From contig JAFYUS010000006.1 of the NCBI GenBank assembly GCA_017549505.1, positions 1-64,000 of the forward strand: DNA of 64,000 bases. The letters are read 5' to 3'. Each line of letters starts with the position of its first letter. The first letter of the stretch is position 1. The position numbers and the translations under genes are program-made. Source of the stretch: Bacteroidales bacterium. GTDB lineage: Bacteria; Bacteroidota; Bacteroidia; Bacteroidales; UBA932. A model generated the notes under the pieces. The model had not been told where the DNA came from. It did not search any database and saw nothing but the letters and a program-made list of their open reading frames with translations. This document shows positions 34,585 through 42,995 of the stretch, piece by piece.

Positions 34585-35745
34585 ATGATCAAGATCCTCC
34601 TTCTTACGGACTATTCGCAGGAGTCCGAGAGACGTTTCCTGAACGGCTTCGTCAAATACGCCGACACTCAGGGAGGATGTATCTTCTACCCGATGTCCCA
34701 CCTCATTTCCCAGACGAAGGACAACTCGAAGGAGATCATAAAGATCGCAAGGAAGTTCAAGGTCGACGCAATACTGGGATTGTGGCACAACATCAATGTG
34801 GAAGAGGCCAAGAAACTCGAAATTCCGATATTCCTGAGGACATACAAGAAGATATACAGCGACTTTCCGATGCTGACAGGACACTATAAGGAATTCGGAG
34901 CCTTCGCAGCTGACTTCTTCATAAAGCAGAACTTCAGCAACTACGCCTTCATCGGCATGAAGGACATCCTGTGGTCACTGTCACGCTATGAGGGGTACAG
35001 CGAACAGATTGCAGCAATTAAGAAAACCGTCACACACCGATACGAAGTGGAAGACTTCCAGAACGAAATCGCAGGCATCAACCAGTGGCTGCATTCGCTT
35101 CCGAAGCCGATCGCTTTGCTGGCATGCAACGACATGATGGCCAGACAGGTCACCGAAATATGCCAGATGGAGGGACTCAGGATTCCGGAGGACATATCAT
35201 TGCTCGGTGTGGACAACGATGAGTTCATGTGCAACATCTCGTCCCCTACTCTCTCATCAATAAAACTGAATTTCGAGAAGCACGGATATGACATTGCGAA
35301 GACTCTCTTCAAGATGGTCCATGAGAAGAACATCTGGCCTGCCAGAATTGCCGTCGAGGCCATAGGAGTGGTCGAGAGGATGTCCACAAAACGCAAGGTC
35401 ATCTCCGATCCGTATATCCACGAAATAGTCGACTTCATAACACGCAACTACACGCAGGAAATAGATATCAGCAAACTGACTTCATTCATACCTCTTTCCA
35501 GAAGGGCCATCGAGATGAAGTTCAAGAAGGAGATGTATCCCCATACGATAACTTCATACATCACGAAACTGCGTCTGGATCATTTCTGCAACCTACTGGA
35601 GAACAGCGAACTACCGATAAGCACGGCAGCAGACATGTCCGGATTCATAGACAACAGCAACTTCTCCACGATATTCAAGAAATACAAGGGGATGACCCCG
35701 ACAGAATACAGAAGAAAATTCAGATTAGTAAACAATAACCAATAA
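34585..35745 (+). CDS. XylR-like AraC-family transcriptional regulator
   Basis: A 386-residue regulator with no export signal or membrane helix. Residues 1 to about 270 are a periplasmic-binding-protein-like sensor of the LacI type (GYSEQIAAIK, ALLACNDMMARQV, ISLLGVDNDEFMCNISSPTLSSIKL), and residues about 283-380 an AraC helix-turn-helix domain (ISKLTSFIPLSRRAIEMKFK, ISTAADMSGFIDNSNFSTIFKKYKGMTPTEYRR). The architecture is that of E. coli XylR. Divergent from uxaB and 5 bases ahead of uxaC, it probably senses a uronate intermediate in the cytoplasm and controls the pectin locus. No hybrid two-component sensor or ECF sigma/anti-sigma pair, common regulators of pectin PULs, is present in the window. 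Confidence 0.9.
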   Translation: MIKILLLTDYSQESERRFLNGFVKYADTQGGCIFYPMSHLISQTKDNSKEIIKIARKFKVDAILGLWHNINVEEAKKLEIPIFLRTYKKIYSDFPMLTGHYKEFGAFAADFFIKQNFSNYAFIGMKDILWSLSRYEGYSEQIAAIKKTVTHRYEVEDFQNEIAGINQWLHSLPKPIALLACNDMMARQVTEICQMEGLRIPEDISLLGVDNDEFMCNISSPTLSSIKLNFEKHGYDIAKTLFKMVHEKNIWPARIAVEAIGVVERMSTKRKVISDPYIHEIVDFITRNYTQEIDISKLTSFIPLSRRAIEMKFKKEMYPHTITSYITKLRLDHFCNLLENSELPISTAADMSGFIDNSNFSTIFKKYKGMTPTEYRRKFRLVNNNQ

Positions 35746-35750
35746 ACGAC

Positions 35751-37190
35751 ATGGACATCATTTCAAAACTTGAAGGCCTGGCCAAAGGCCAGCCGTTCAT
35801 CAACGACGATTTCATGCTTACAAATGAATTCGCCCGCGAACTTTATCATGAGAGCGCAGAGAAGATGCCGATCATCGACTACCACTGCCACCTCGTACCG
35901 AAAATGATCGCAGACAACTACCAGTTCAAGGACCTGACGGAGGTATGGCTGGGAGGAGACCATTACAAATGGAGAGCGATGAGAGGCAACGGTGTGCCTG
36001 AAGAATTCATCACAGGCAACCGTGGCAGCTATGAGAAGTTCGAAAAATGGGCAGAGACAGTCCCTTATACAATGAGGAACCCTCTCTACCACTGGACACA
36101 CCTCGAGCTCGCAAGAATCTTCGGAGTGTACGACCTGCTCAATCCTAACACAGCAAGAGCTATCTATGACGAGTGCAGCGCCAAGCTCCAGACAGAAGAG
36201 TTCAGCGGACAGGCACTGATGAGAAAGTTCGATGTAAGGGTTGTATGTACTACCGATGACCCTGCAGACAGCCTTGAATTCCACAAGCAGATCAAGGACA
36301 ATCCTTTCGGAACAAAGGTTCTTCCTACATGGCGTCCGGACAAGGCGATGGTTGTGGAGAAACCGGAACAGTACATCGAATACATCAAGAAGCTCAGCGC
36401 AGCTGCAGGAGTGGAGATAAACTCATACCAGGACCTGCTCGATGCTCTCCGCAAGCGTCATGACTTCTTCCACGAGATGGGCTGCCGCATTTCAGACCAT
36501 GGTCTCGAGAACTTCTATGCAGAAGATTTCGAACTCGAGGAGATCGACAAGATCTTCCGCAACACCCTCAAGGGAAAGAAGCCTAGCCATGAGGAGGTGC
36601 TCAAGTTCCGCAGCGCAATCCTGCTCGATTTCGCACGCATGGACCATGAGAAAGGATGGGCACAGCAGTTCCACATCGGAGCCATCCGTGACAACAATAC
36701 AAGAATGTTCAACATCCTTGGACCGGACACAGGATACGACGCGATTCATGACGTTTCTTGCGCAGCAGCAGGACACAAGTTCCTCAACAAGCTGGCGATG
36801 GAAGACAAGCTGACCAAGACAATCCTGTACAACCTCAACCCTAAGGACAACGAAGTGCTTGCTACAATGGCATATACATTCAACGATGGCACATGTCCGG
36901 GCAAGATCCAGCTCGGCTCGGGTTGGTGGTTCCTGGATCAGGAAGACGGCATGAAGAAGCAGATGAATGCGCTTTCAGCCCTGGGTCTCCTCAGCCGTTT
37001 CGTAGGTATGCTTACAGACTCAAGAAGCTTCCTGTCCTATCCTCGCCACGAGTATTTCCGCAGAATCCTCTGCAATCTCCTCGGCGAAGACATAAAGAAC
37101 GGAAAGCTTCCTAAGAGCGAGATGGGCTTCATCCACCAGATGGTGAAGGACATCTCCTATAACAACGCTGACAGATACTTCAACTTCTAG
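35751..37190 (+). CDS. uxaC: Uronate isomerase
   Basis: A 479-residue metal-dependent amidohydrolase-fold enzyme that isomerises D-galacturonate to D-tagaturonate and glucuronate to fructuronate. The N-terminal IIDYHCHL (His45, His47) supplies metal ligands, and VVCTTDDPADSLEFH and the C-terminal LLSRFVGMLTDSRSFLSYPRHEYFRR are family hallmarks. It is the second gene of the regulator transcript. Its stop codon overlaps the stop of the convergent esterase-GH43 gene in a shared CTAG. Fructuronate-branch genes (uxuA, uxuB) are absent, so galacturonate is the main substrate. Confidence 0.96.
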   Translation: MDIISKLEGLAKGQPFINDDFMLTNEFARELYHESAEKMPIIDYHCHLVPKMIADNYQFKDLTEVWLGGDHYKWRAMRGNGVPEEFITGNRGSYEKFEKWAETVPYTMRNPLYHWTHLELARIFGVYDLLNPNTARAIYDECSAKLQTEEFSGQALMRKFDVRVVCTTDDPADSLEFHKQIKDNPFGTKVLPTWRPDKAMVVEKPEQYIEYIKKLSAAAGVEINSYQDLLDALRKRHDFFHEMGCRISDHGLENFYAEDFELEEIDKIFRNTLKGKKPSHEEVLKFRSAILLDFARMDHEKGWAQQFHIGAIRDNNTRMFNILGPDTGYDAIHDVSCAAAGHKFLNKLAMEDKLTKTILYNLNPKDNEVLATMAYTFNDGTCPGKIQLGSGWWFLDQEDGMKKQMNALSALGLLSRFVGMLTDSRSFLSYPRHEYFRRILCNLLGEDIKNGKLPKSEMGFIHQMVKDISYNNADRYFNF

Positions 37191-40042
37191 TAAGATATCC
37201 TGAACCAGTCTGACTCCATCCATCCGGAGTCATTTCTGGAGTGATATCTATTGAAATAAAGTCCGACCTTGGCGCCGATCCAGCGACCTGGTCGGACTTT
37301 CAATTCATACTCCTGGCCGTCGGAGATGACCTTATGCCAAGTATTGCCGTCGAAGCTGTATGAGAACGTACATACGGAGGCAGGTACATTGCCCTCGCGA
37401 GGCACATCCTTCACCTGGGCACGGAAATACACCGTAGTCTCCACGTATGGAAGAGGGGCTACAGGAGGTACAGTCGTCGACATGTAAACATTTGATGCAG
37501 GGACAGGAAGGGGTTCCGAATCGACTGCTCTGCTGAACACCACACGTTCAGGACTGCCATTATCAGCATCTATGCATTCCACCATCTTGAGCCTGATACC
37601 TTCCGGAGAATCTTCAAGTCTGAGAGTAGCATAACTCTCACCCATTACCACAAGGCCACAGGCCTCGCTCTTCTGCTTGAGCTGCGGATTAGGAGTAAAG
37701 CTGATCTTTGTCGTTACCGTAAACCTGTCTTCAGGGAATTTCTGCATCAGAAGGTTAGGACTGTCCCATAGATTCTTCCAATCATCAGACTGCTGGACAG
37801 AATAGAGTCTCAGGCATCCTTTCGATGCATCTGCATGACTCCAATATGGAGATGGCACCGCCGCCCATTGCCACTGAAGTCCCAGAGATGGCTTTTCGAA
37901 CTCATCGCTGTCAGCCGGTCTCTTTACACCGGTGAACGGAAGATCAGGCATACGATATCTTGTCACCGGAGTGCCTACACCGTCTCCATCCTCATCTTCT
38001 CCTATCACTGGCCAGCCGTCATTCCACTTCATCGGCTGGAGATGCACGACTCTTCCGTATGCATCCTTATCCTGGAAATGCATGAACCAGAATTCTCCGT
38101 TCTGAGTCTGAATCCATCCTCCCTGATGGGGTCCGTTCACAGGGGAACCGTTCTGGGCCATGACAACCTTCTCCTCGTATGGTCCGTACGGATTGTCAGA
38201 CCTCAACACAGTCTGCCAGCCGGTGCTGACACCGCCTGCAGGAGAGAAGATATAATAACGTCCTTCGTATTCATAGAACTTAGTTCCTTCAATCGTCGGC
38301 TGAGTCCTGTGTCCGTCGTAGATGATACGGCTCCTGTCGAGAAGTCTTGTACCGTCTTCCGACATAGGGGCTATGAAAAGCACTGACTTGACGCCGGCTC
38401 TTGATCCTGCGCATCCATGGGTAAGCCATGCCCTGCCTTGCGAATCCCACAGAGGACACGGGTCTATATAGCCCTTTGCCTTTACCAGCCACACAGGGTC
38501 GTCCCATTTACCGGCAGGATCCTTGGTCTTTACCATGAACACTCCCCTGTCAGGATCGCCACAGTAGATATAGAATTCTCCGTCATGGTACCTTATCGCC
38601 GGAGCCCATACCCCGCACCCGTGCTGTGGCACGGTGCGCCATTCATGTGCTCCCGGAGCCTCCGGCTCATCGGGTTCAAGACCCGGAGAGAGGACATCCC
38701 ACGGAAGACTGTCATCCCAGTCAGGGCCGGGATAGTCAGTCAATGCAGCACCTATCAGCTCCCAGTTCACCAGGTCGGTCGAGCGGAGGATCTGGAGTCC
38801 CGGGAAATGGTTGAAGGAAGATGAGGTCATGTAGTAGTCATCCCCCACCCTGCAGATATCAGGATCCGAGTAATCGGCATTGATCACGGGATTGGTGTAT
38901 TTCGGACCTTTAAGGTTTTCGTCCAGATAGTCTGCTATTGAAGCCTGCACTTGCTTTCCGCAATGGTGGCCTCCATCGAAGAAAAGGGTCTTAAGCTGTC
39001 CGGGATTTTCCGAATAATGGTCATGGAGTTTTTCAAAGGCGACTTCGACCTTTTCCTTCGGGAAAAGATGGTCTGTCTCGCCATTGAGGAACAGCATAGG
39101 TTTCGGAGACAGGAACATACCTATATCCCCGAAGTCCAGCTGCTTACGCATAAGCATGACGGCCATCGAATAATCAGAGGCCGACATCTCGGCCTCCCTG
39201 TCGAGGGCCGTCATCCATGAGAGGGCCACACCGCACTTGACATCATCGCAGAATGCTGCAAGCATCCAGCAGCGATGGGCACCCATGGAGAAGCCGAAGG
39301 CTCCTATGTTTTCCGGGTCGACATAAGGAAGCGACTTCAGAAGACCGACAGAAGCGATGTCATCACGAAGCATCTTCTCGGCCCAGATGACATCTCGGGC
39401 GAAAAGGTCGTCATAGACTTTACGCTGACCTTCGTACACCCTGGTCTTCAATGCCTTGATGGTATCCTTTCTTGCCCTGACATCCAAAGTCCTGTCAGAT
39501 GCTTCCGAAAAGTCTTCCTTATCCGCATAATTAAGTTCAGACCACCTCTGGGCTTCAGGATTCGAGCGTTCTCCCCAATAAAGGGCATCGGCTGCAAGTA
39601 CCACATACCCCTGTCTGGCCATCGAGTCAGCCAGCCAGACTCCGTCGAAGTTCTTATCGACCCACTGTCTTGACGAGCGTGCTATATGGTCGTCCGAGCC
39701 ATGGGGCAGTACGGCCGCAAGAGGGCGTACAAGCTTTTCCTTTCCTATATCGAATCTTGCGCCGTGGTCATGGAGCATCAGCACGGCAGGACACTTCCCG
39801 GTCTCGGAAGCCTGATCCGGGACGAGAAGATATGCTCTCACACGTTCCCGTGACCTACGTTTCCCTTCGACTGTGAATTCCACATACCGGCATTCATACC
39901 CATCCCTGTCTTCGACAGACAGTACGGTCATTTCCGGAGCGGGAGACTTCCCGACCTCAGGGACATAATACGTCCCTGAGGTCTTTCCGGCATTTGCTGT
40001 CAAAGAGCAGCAAAGCGCAAGAATCAATAAACTCAGACGCAT
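37187..40042 (-). CDS. Alpha/beta-hydrolase esterase fused to GH43 glycosidase
   Basis: A 951-residue exported protein (signal ending ANA). Residues about 20-380 are an alpha/beta hydrolase with nucleophile Ser252 in GFSMGAHR, Asp324 in GETDHLFP and a histidine in GGHHCG, close to the dienelactone or acetyl-esterase type. Residues about 385-720 are GH43 with base Asp393 in DYSDPDI, DPCPLWD and an acid glutamate in TIEGTKFYE; the pattern NPVINADYSDPDICRVGDDYYMTSSSF fits subfamily 12-type enzymes. Residues about 725-951 are a lectin-like C-terminal GH43 domain. It likely removes acyl groups and arabinosyl or xylosyl side chains from pectin. It starts 12 bases after ettA and converges on uxaC. 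Confidence 0.88.
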   Translation of the reverse strand: MRLSLLILALCCSLTANAGKTSGTYYVPEVGKSPAPEMTVLSVEDRDGYECRYVEFTVEGKRRSRERVRAYLLVPDQASETGKCPAVLMLHDHGARFDIGKEKLVRPLAAVLPHGSDDHIARSSRQWVDKNFDGVWLADSMARQGYVVLAADALYWGERSNPEAQRWSELNYADKEDFSEASDRTLDVRARKDTIKALKTRVYEGQRKVYDDLFARDVIWAEKMLRDDIASVGLLKSLPYVDPENIGAFGFSMGAHRCWMLAAFCDDVKCGVALSWMTALDREAEMSASDYSMAVMLMRKQLDFGDIGMFLSPKPMLFLNGETDHLFPKEKVEVAFEKLHDHYSENPGQLKTLFFDGGHHCGKQVQASIADYLDENLKGPKYTNPVINADYSDPDICRVGDDYYMTSSSFNHFPGLQILRSTDLVNWELIGAALTDYPGPDWDDSLPWDVLSPGLEPDEPEAPGAHEWRTVPQHGCGVWAPAIRYHDGEFYIYCGDPDRGVFMVKTKDPAGKWDDPVWLVKAKGYIDPCPLWDSQGRAWLTHGCAGSRAGVKSVLFIAPMSEDGTRLLDRSRIIYDGHRTQPTIEGTKFYEYEGRYYIFSPAGGVSTGWQTVLRSDNPYGPYEEKVVMAQNGSPVNGPHQGGWIQTQNGEFWFMHFQDKDAYGRVVHLQPMKWNDGWPVIGEDEDGDGVGTPVTRYRMPDLPFTGVKRPADSDEFEKPSLGLQWQWAAVPSPYWSHADASKGCLRLYSVQQSDDWKNLWDSPNLLMQKFPEDRFTVTTKISFTPNPQLKQKSEACGLVVMGESYATLRLEDSPEGIRLKMVECIDADNGSPERVVFSRAVDSEPLPVPASNVYMSTTVPPVAPLPYVETTVYFRAQVKDVPREGNVPASVCTFSYSFDGNTWHKVISDGQEYELKVRPGRWIGAKVGLYFNRYHSRNDSGWMESDWFRISY

Positions 40043-40054
40043 ATATATACGGCT

Positions 40055-41734
40055 TTATTCCGCCATCAGTTTCTTGTACTTGAAGCGCTTAGGCTCGTCG
40101 TTGCCGAGTCGGCGCTTCTTGTTCTCTTCATATTCAGAATAGGTTCCTTCAAAGAAGTATACCTGCGAGTCACCCTCGAATGCGAGGATATGTGTAGCGA
40201 TACGGTCGAGGAACCAACGGTCATGGGAGATTACTACAGCACATCCGGCGAAGTTCTCAAGACCTTCCTCGAGGGCACGGATGGTGTTTACATCCACGTC
40301 GTTGGTAGGCTCGTCGAGAAGGAGCACGTTACCTTCGTCCTTAAGGGTCAGGGCAAGGTGGAGACGGTTACGCTCACCTCCTGAGAGGATGCCGCAGAGC
40401 TTCTCCTGGTCTGCGCCAGAGAAGTTGAAACGCGACACATAGGCTCTTGCATTGACTTCCCTCTTGCCGAGCTTCACGAATTCTGAATTCTCAGCTATTG
40501 TCTCGTATACTGTCTTTTCAGGATCGATGCTTCTGTGCTGCTGGTCCACATATGCAAGCTTCACTGTCTCGCCGATCGTAATCTCACCTGTGTCAGGCGT
40601 GTCAAGGCCCATGATCAGGCGGAAAAGAGTTGTCTTTCCGGCACCGTTAGGACCGATGACACCTACGATACCTGCAGGAGGAAGGACGAAGTTGAGGTTC
40701 TCATAAAGAAGCTTGTCTCCATATGCCTTTGAAACGTTCTTGAACTCGATGACCTTGTTACCGAGACGTGGTCCGTTAGGGATGAAGATCTCGAGAGCAG
40801 CTTCCTTCTCGCGTCCGTCATCGGCAGCCAGTTTCTCATAAGCACCCAGACGGGCCTTAGACTTCGCATGGCGGGCCTTCGGCGCCATGCGAACCCACTC
40901 GAGCTCTCGCTCGAGAGCCTTGCGGCGCTTGCTCTCCTGCTTCTCTTCCTGGGCAAGACGTGTACTCTTCTGGTCAAGCCATGAAGAATAGTTGCCCTTC
41001 CACGGAATACCCTCTCCTCTGTCAAGTTCAAGGATCCATCCTGCCACATTGTCAAGGAAGTAACGGTCGTGGGTAACTGCGATGACTGTACCCTTGTACT
41101 GCTGGAGATGGGCCTCGAGCCACTGGATACTCTCGGTATCGAGGTGGTTGGTAGGCTCGTCAAGAAGAAGTACGTCAGGCTGACGGAGAAGGAGACGGCA
41201 AAGAGCTACACGACGACGCTCACCACCGCTGAGGGTAGATACCTTTGCATCTGAAGGCGGGCACTGGAGGGCATCCATCGCTCTTTCAAGCTTCGAATCA
41301 ATCTCCCATCCTCCGCAATTCTCGATCTTCTCGGTAAGTTCGCCCTGACGCTCGATGAGAGCTGCCATCTCTTCATCAGACATCGGCTCACAGAACTTAA
41401 GGTTAACTTCCTCGTATTCCTTGAGGATGTCCATGACTTCCTGAACTCCTTCCTGAACGACCTCGATCACTGTCTTGTCCGGATCCATCTGAGGTTCCTG
41501 CTCAAGATATCCGACAGAATAGCCGGGAGCCCATACGACCTCGCCCTGATATCCTTTCTCGATACCGGCGATGATCTTCATGAGAGTAGACTTTCCGGAA
41601 CCGTTGAGACCTACAATACCGATCTTGGCGCCATAAAAGAATGAGAGGTAGATATCCTTGAGGATAACCCTGTTGTTGTGGGGAAGGATCTTTCCGACCC
41701 CGTTCATTGAAAAAATGATCTTCTCGTCTGCCAT
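40055..41734 (-). CDS. ettA: Energy-dependent translational throttle protein EttA (ABC-F)
   Basis: A 559-residue cytoplasmic ABC-F ATPase with two ATP cassettes: Walker A GLNGSGKST (42-50) with LSGGERRRVAL, and GPNGAGKTT with LSGGERNRLHL. Between them lies the basic, glutamate-rich linker (EEKQESKRRKALERELEWVRM) that inserts into the ribosomal E site. No membrane segments. Length and linker match EttA rather than resistance ABC-Fs. The gene has its own -7 box (TATATTTG, 41774-41781) and is followed after 12 bases by the esterase-GH43 gene. Confidence 0.95.
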   Translation of the reverse strand: MADEKIIFSMNGVGKILPHNNRVILKDIYLSFFYGAKIGIVGLNGSGKSTLMKIIAGIEKGYQGEVVWAPGYSVGYLEQEPQMDPDKTVIEVVQEGVQEVMDILKEYEEVNLKFCEPMSDEEMAALIERQGELTEKIENCGGWEIDSKLERAMDALQCPPSDAKVSTLSGGERRRVALCRLLLRQPDVLLLDEPTNHLDTESIQWLEAHLQQYKGTVIAVTHDRYFLDNVAGWILELDRGEGIPWKGNYSSWLDQKSTRLAQEEKQESKRRKALERELEWVRMAPKARHAKSKARLGAYEKLAADDGREKEAALEIFIPNGPRLGNKVIEFKNVSKAYGDKLLYENLNFVLPPAGIVGVIGPNGAGKTTLFRLIMGLDTPDTGEITIGETVKLAYVDQQHRSIDPEKTVYETIAENSEFVKLGKREVNARAYVSRFNFSGADQEKLCGILSGGERNRLHLALTLKDEGNVLLLDEPTNDVDVNTIRALEEGLENFAGCAVVISHDRWFLDRIATHILAFEGDSQVYFFEGTYSEYEENKKRRLGNDEPKRFKYKKLMAE

Positions 41735-41773
41735 ATGTTATAATGATTTAAATTTCACAATATCACAAGAGTG

Positions 41774-41781
41774 CAAATATA
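41774..41781 (-). promoter_or_regulatory. Promoter -7 element upstream of ettA
   Basis: TATATTTG on the minus strand, 39 bases before the ettA start and just beyond the end of the preceding regulator gene. No clear -33 box. Confidence 0.5.
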
Positions 41782-41782
41782 A

Positions 41783-42889
41783 TCATTTTTTCTTCTTTAA
41801 TATCTTCGCCCGTTCCCTGCGGCACCATTCGCTAGGAGTTTCGTTCATGAAAAGTCGGAAAGCCATAGTATATGATACCATCGTATTGAATCCGCTCTTT
41901 TCCGCAAGCTCCGCCACCTTGAATTCCAGATTGGCTCTGAAGAGGTCCATGGAATAGATCACACGGTAGTAATTTACGAACTGACGGAAGTTGCGTCCTG
42001 TATAATGAAAGATTGCCTTGGATATGTAGACCTTGTTGGAATATACCTCCTTCACGACATCGTTGATGGTGAGGTTGCCGTCAAGATATGGTTTGGAGAG
42101 GTCGAAATAAAGCACAACCCTGTCATAGAGTTCCTTGTACATGCTGTCTCCTTTCGGATCCGATGAGGAAGGTACATCCATATGGGCAATCTTCATGGAC
42201 TCCACTATCACCCTTTCATGTTCGTGGAGGATGACAAAGGCAGAATCATATGAAATTCTGACGGCCACCGCAATCACTTCAAGGATGAGGAGCACTGCAG
42301 ATGCAGGCAAGGCATATATGAAAACTGCAGGAAACGTGGTCTGCAACATATACAGCAGGATAAGCACCATCATCGGAGAAAGCACATAGATGAAATCGAC
42401 ACAAAGGTTTACAAAAGACCAGGAATTTCCGGATTTCATTACAGACTTGACATCCCGTAGCTTGCGCCATATCATCCAGACAAAGCTGCCGGATGAGAAG
42501 ATGGCGACAAGGACGGTCAAGGCCATGAAGGAGGACGTACCGGGCAACTTGACGGCACCGAATGCAGATAGAACATAGCATGCAGCCATGATGGGAATGA
42601 TTATGGGAATATTGAAACAGCAGAGAGGCAGACGTCCGGCCGGCCTTATTGAGGTCACCAGAGGGGTTACTGACGTTACAGCAATCATGCTGTCATATAG
42701 AAGACGCGAAGAATCATGGTTACGACATACCATACTGCAGCAGAACATTGCTGACAATGCATAAAAGAGTCGAGGCATCGCTGTGGCCCTGACATCGACA
42801 TATCCGGAGTTCCTCCTGTTCTTGAACATCTGGAACACGGCAAATAAAAGGAACAGGATCATTCCTGTTGCATGAATCATTGTGATCAT
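41783..42889 (-). CDS. Membrane-bound AraC-family regulator
   Basis: A protein of about 368 residues with six to seven hydrophobic segments in the first 220 residues and an AraC-type helix-turn-helix domain in the last 100 (LTINDVVKEVYSNKVYISKAIFHYTGRNFRQFVNYYRV, VAELAEKSGFNTMVSYTMAFRLFMNETPSEW). This layout is common in Bacteroidota, where the membrane part is thought to sense an unknown signal. The frame is open to an ATG at 42937, but that ATG lies in the loop of a terminator hairpin and ahead of a -7 box (TAAGTTTG, 42895-42902), so the start at 42889 or a later ATG (42880, 42862) is preferred. Target genes unknown. Confidence 0.82.
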   Translation of the reverse strand: MITMIHATGMILFLLFAVFQMFKNRRNSGYVDVRATAMPRLFYALSAMFCCSMVCRNHDSSRLLYDSMIAVTSVTPLVTSIRPAGRLPLCCFNIPIIIPIMAACYVLSAFGAVKLPGTSSFMALTVLVAIFSSGSFVWMIWRKLRDVKSVMKSGNSWSFVNLCVDFIYVLSPMMVLILLYMLQTTFPAVFIYALPASAVLLILEVIAVAVRISYDSAFVILHEHERVIVESMKIAHMDVPSSSDPKGDSMYKELYDRVVLYFDLSKPYLDGNLTINDVVKEVYSNKVYISKAIFHYTGRNFRQFVNYYRVIYSMDLFRANLEFKVAELAEKSGFNTMVSYTMAFRLFMNETPSEWCRRERAKILKKKK

Positions 42890-42894
42890 ATAAT

Positions 42895-42902
42895 CAAACT
42901 TA
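42895..42902 (-). promoter_or_regulatory. Promoter -7 element for the membrane AraC regulator
   Basis: TAAGTTTG on the minus strand lies just downstream of the operon terminator and only six bases before the ATG at 42889, so translation may begin at a later ATG or from a very short leader. Confidence 0.5.
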
Positions 42903-42920
42903 GATAGGCAAAAATAAAGA

Positions 42921-42956
42921 ATGTCGCTGTCCTCCATATAATCGGGACAGCGACAT
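42921..42956 (-). terminator. Terminator of the SPOR-leuS-yitT operon
   Basis: On the minus strand ATGTCGCTGTCC and GGACAGCGACAT form a perfect 12-bp stem (42945-42956 with 42921-42932) and a 12-base loop, followed by TCTTTATTTTTG. It lies 40 bases beyond the stop of the second YitT gene. Confidence 0.85.
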
Positions 42957-42995
42957 TCGTCACATTTTTCTTTTTTTTATTATTATTTCTTTTTC

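Noticed and set aside
37211..37232. Hairpin TGACTCC/GGAGTCA near the uxaC and GH43 ends as a terminator
   Set aside because: It lies in the coding part of the esterase-GH43 gene, has a short stem and is not followed by a T run.
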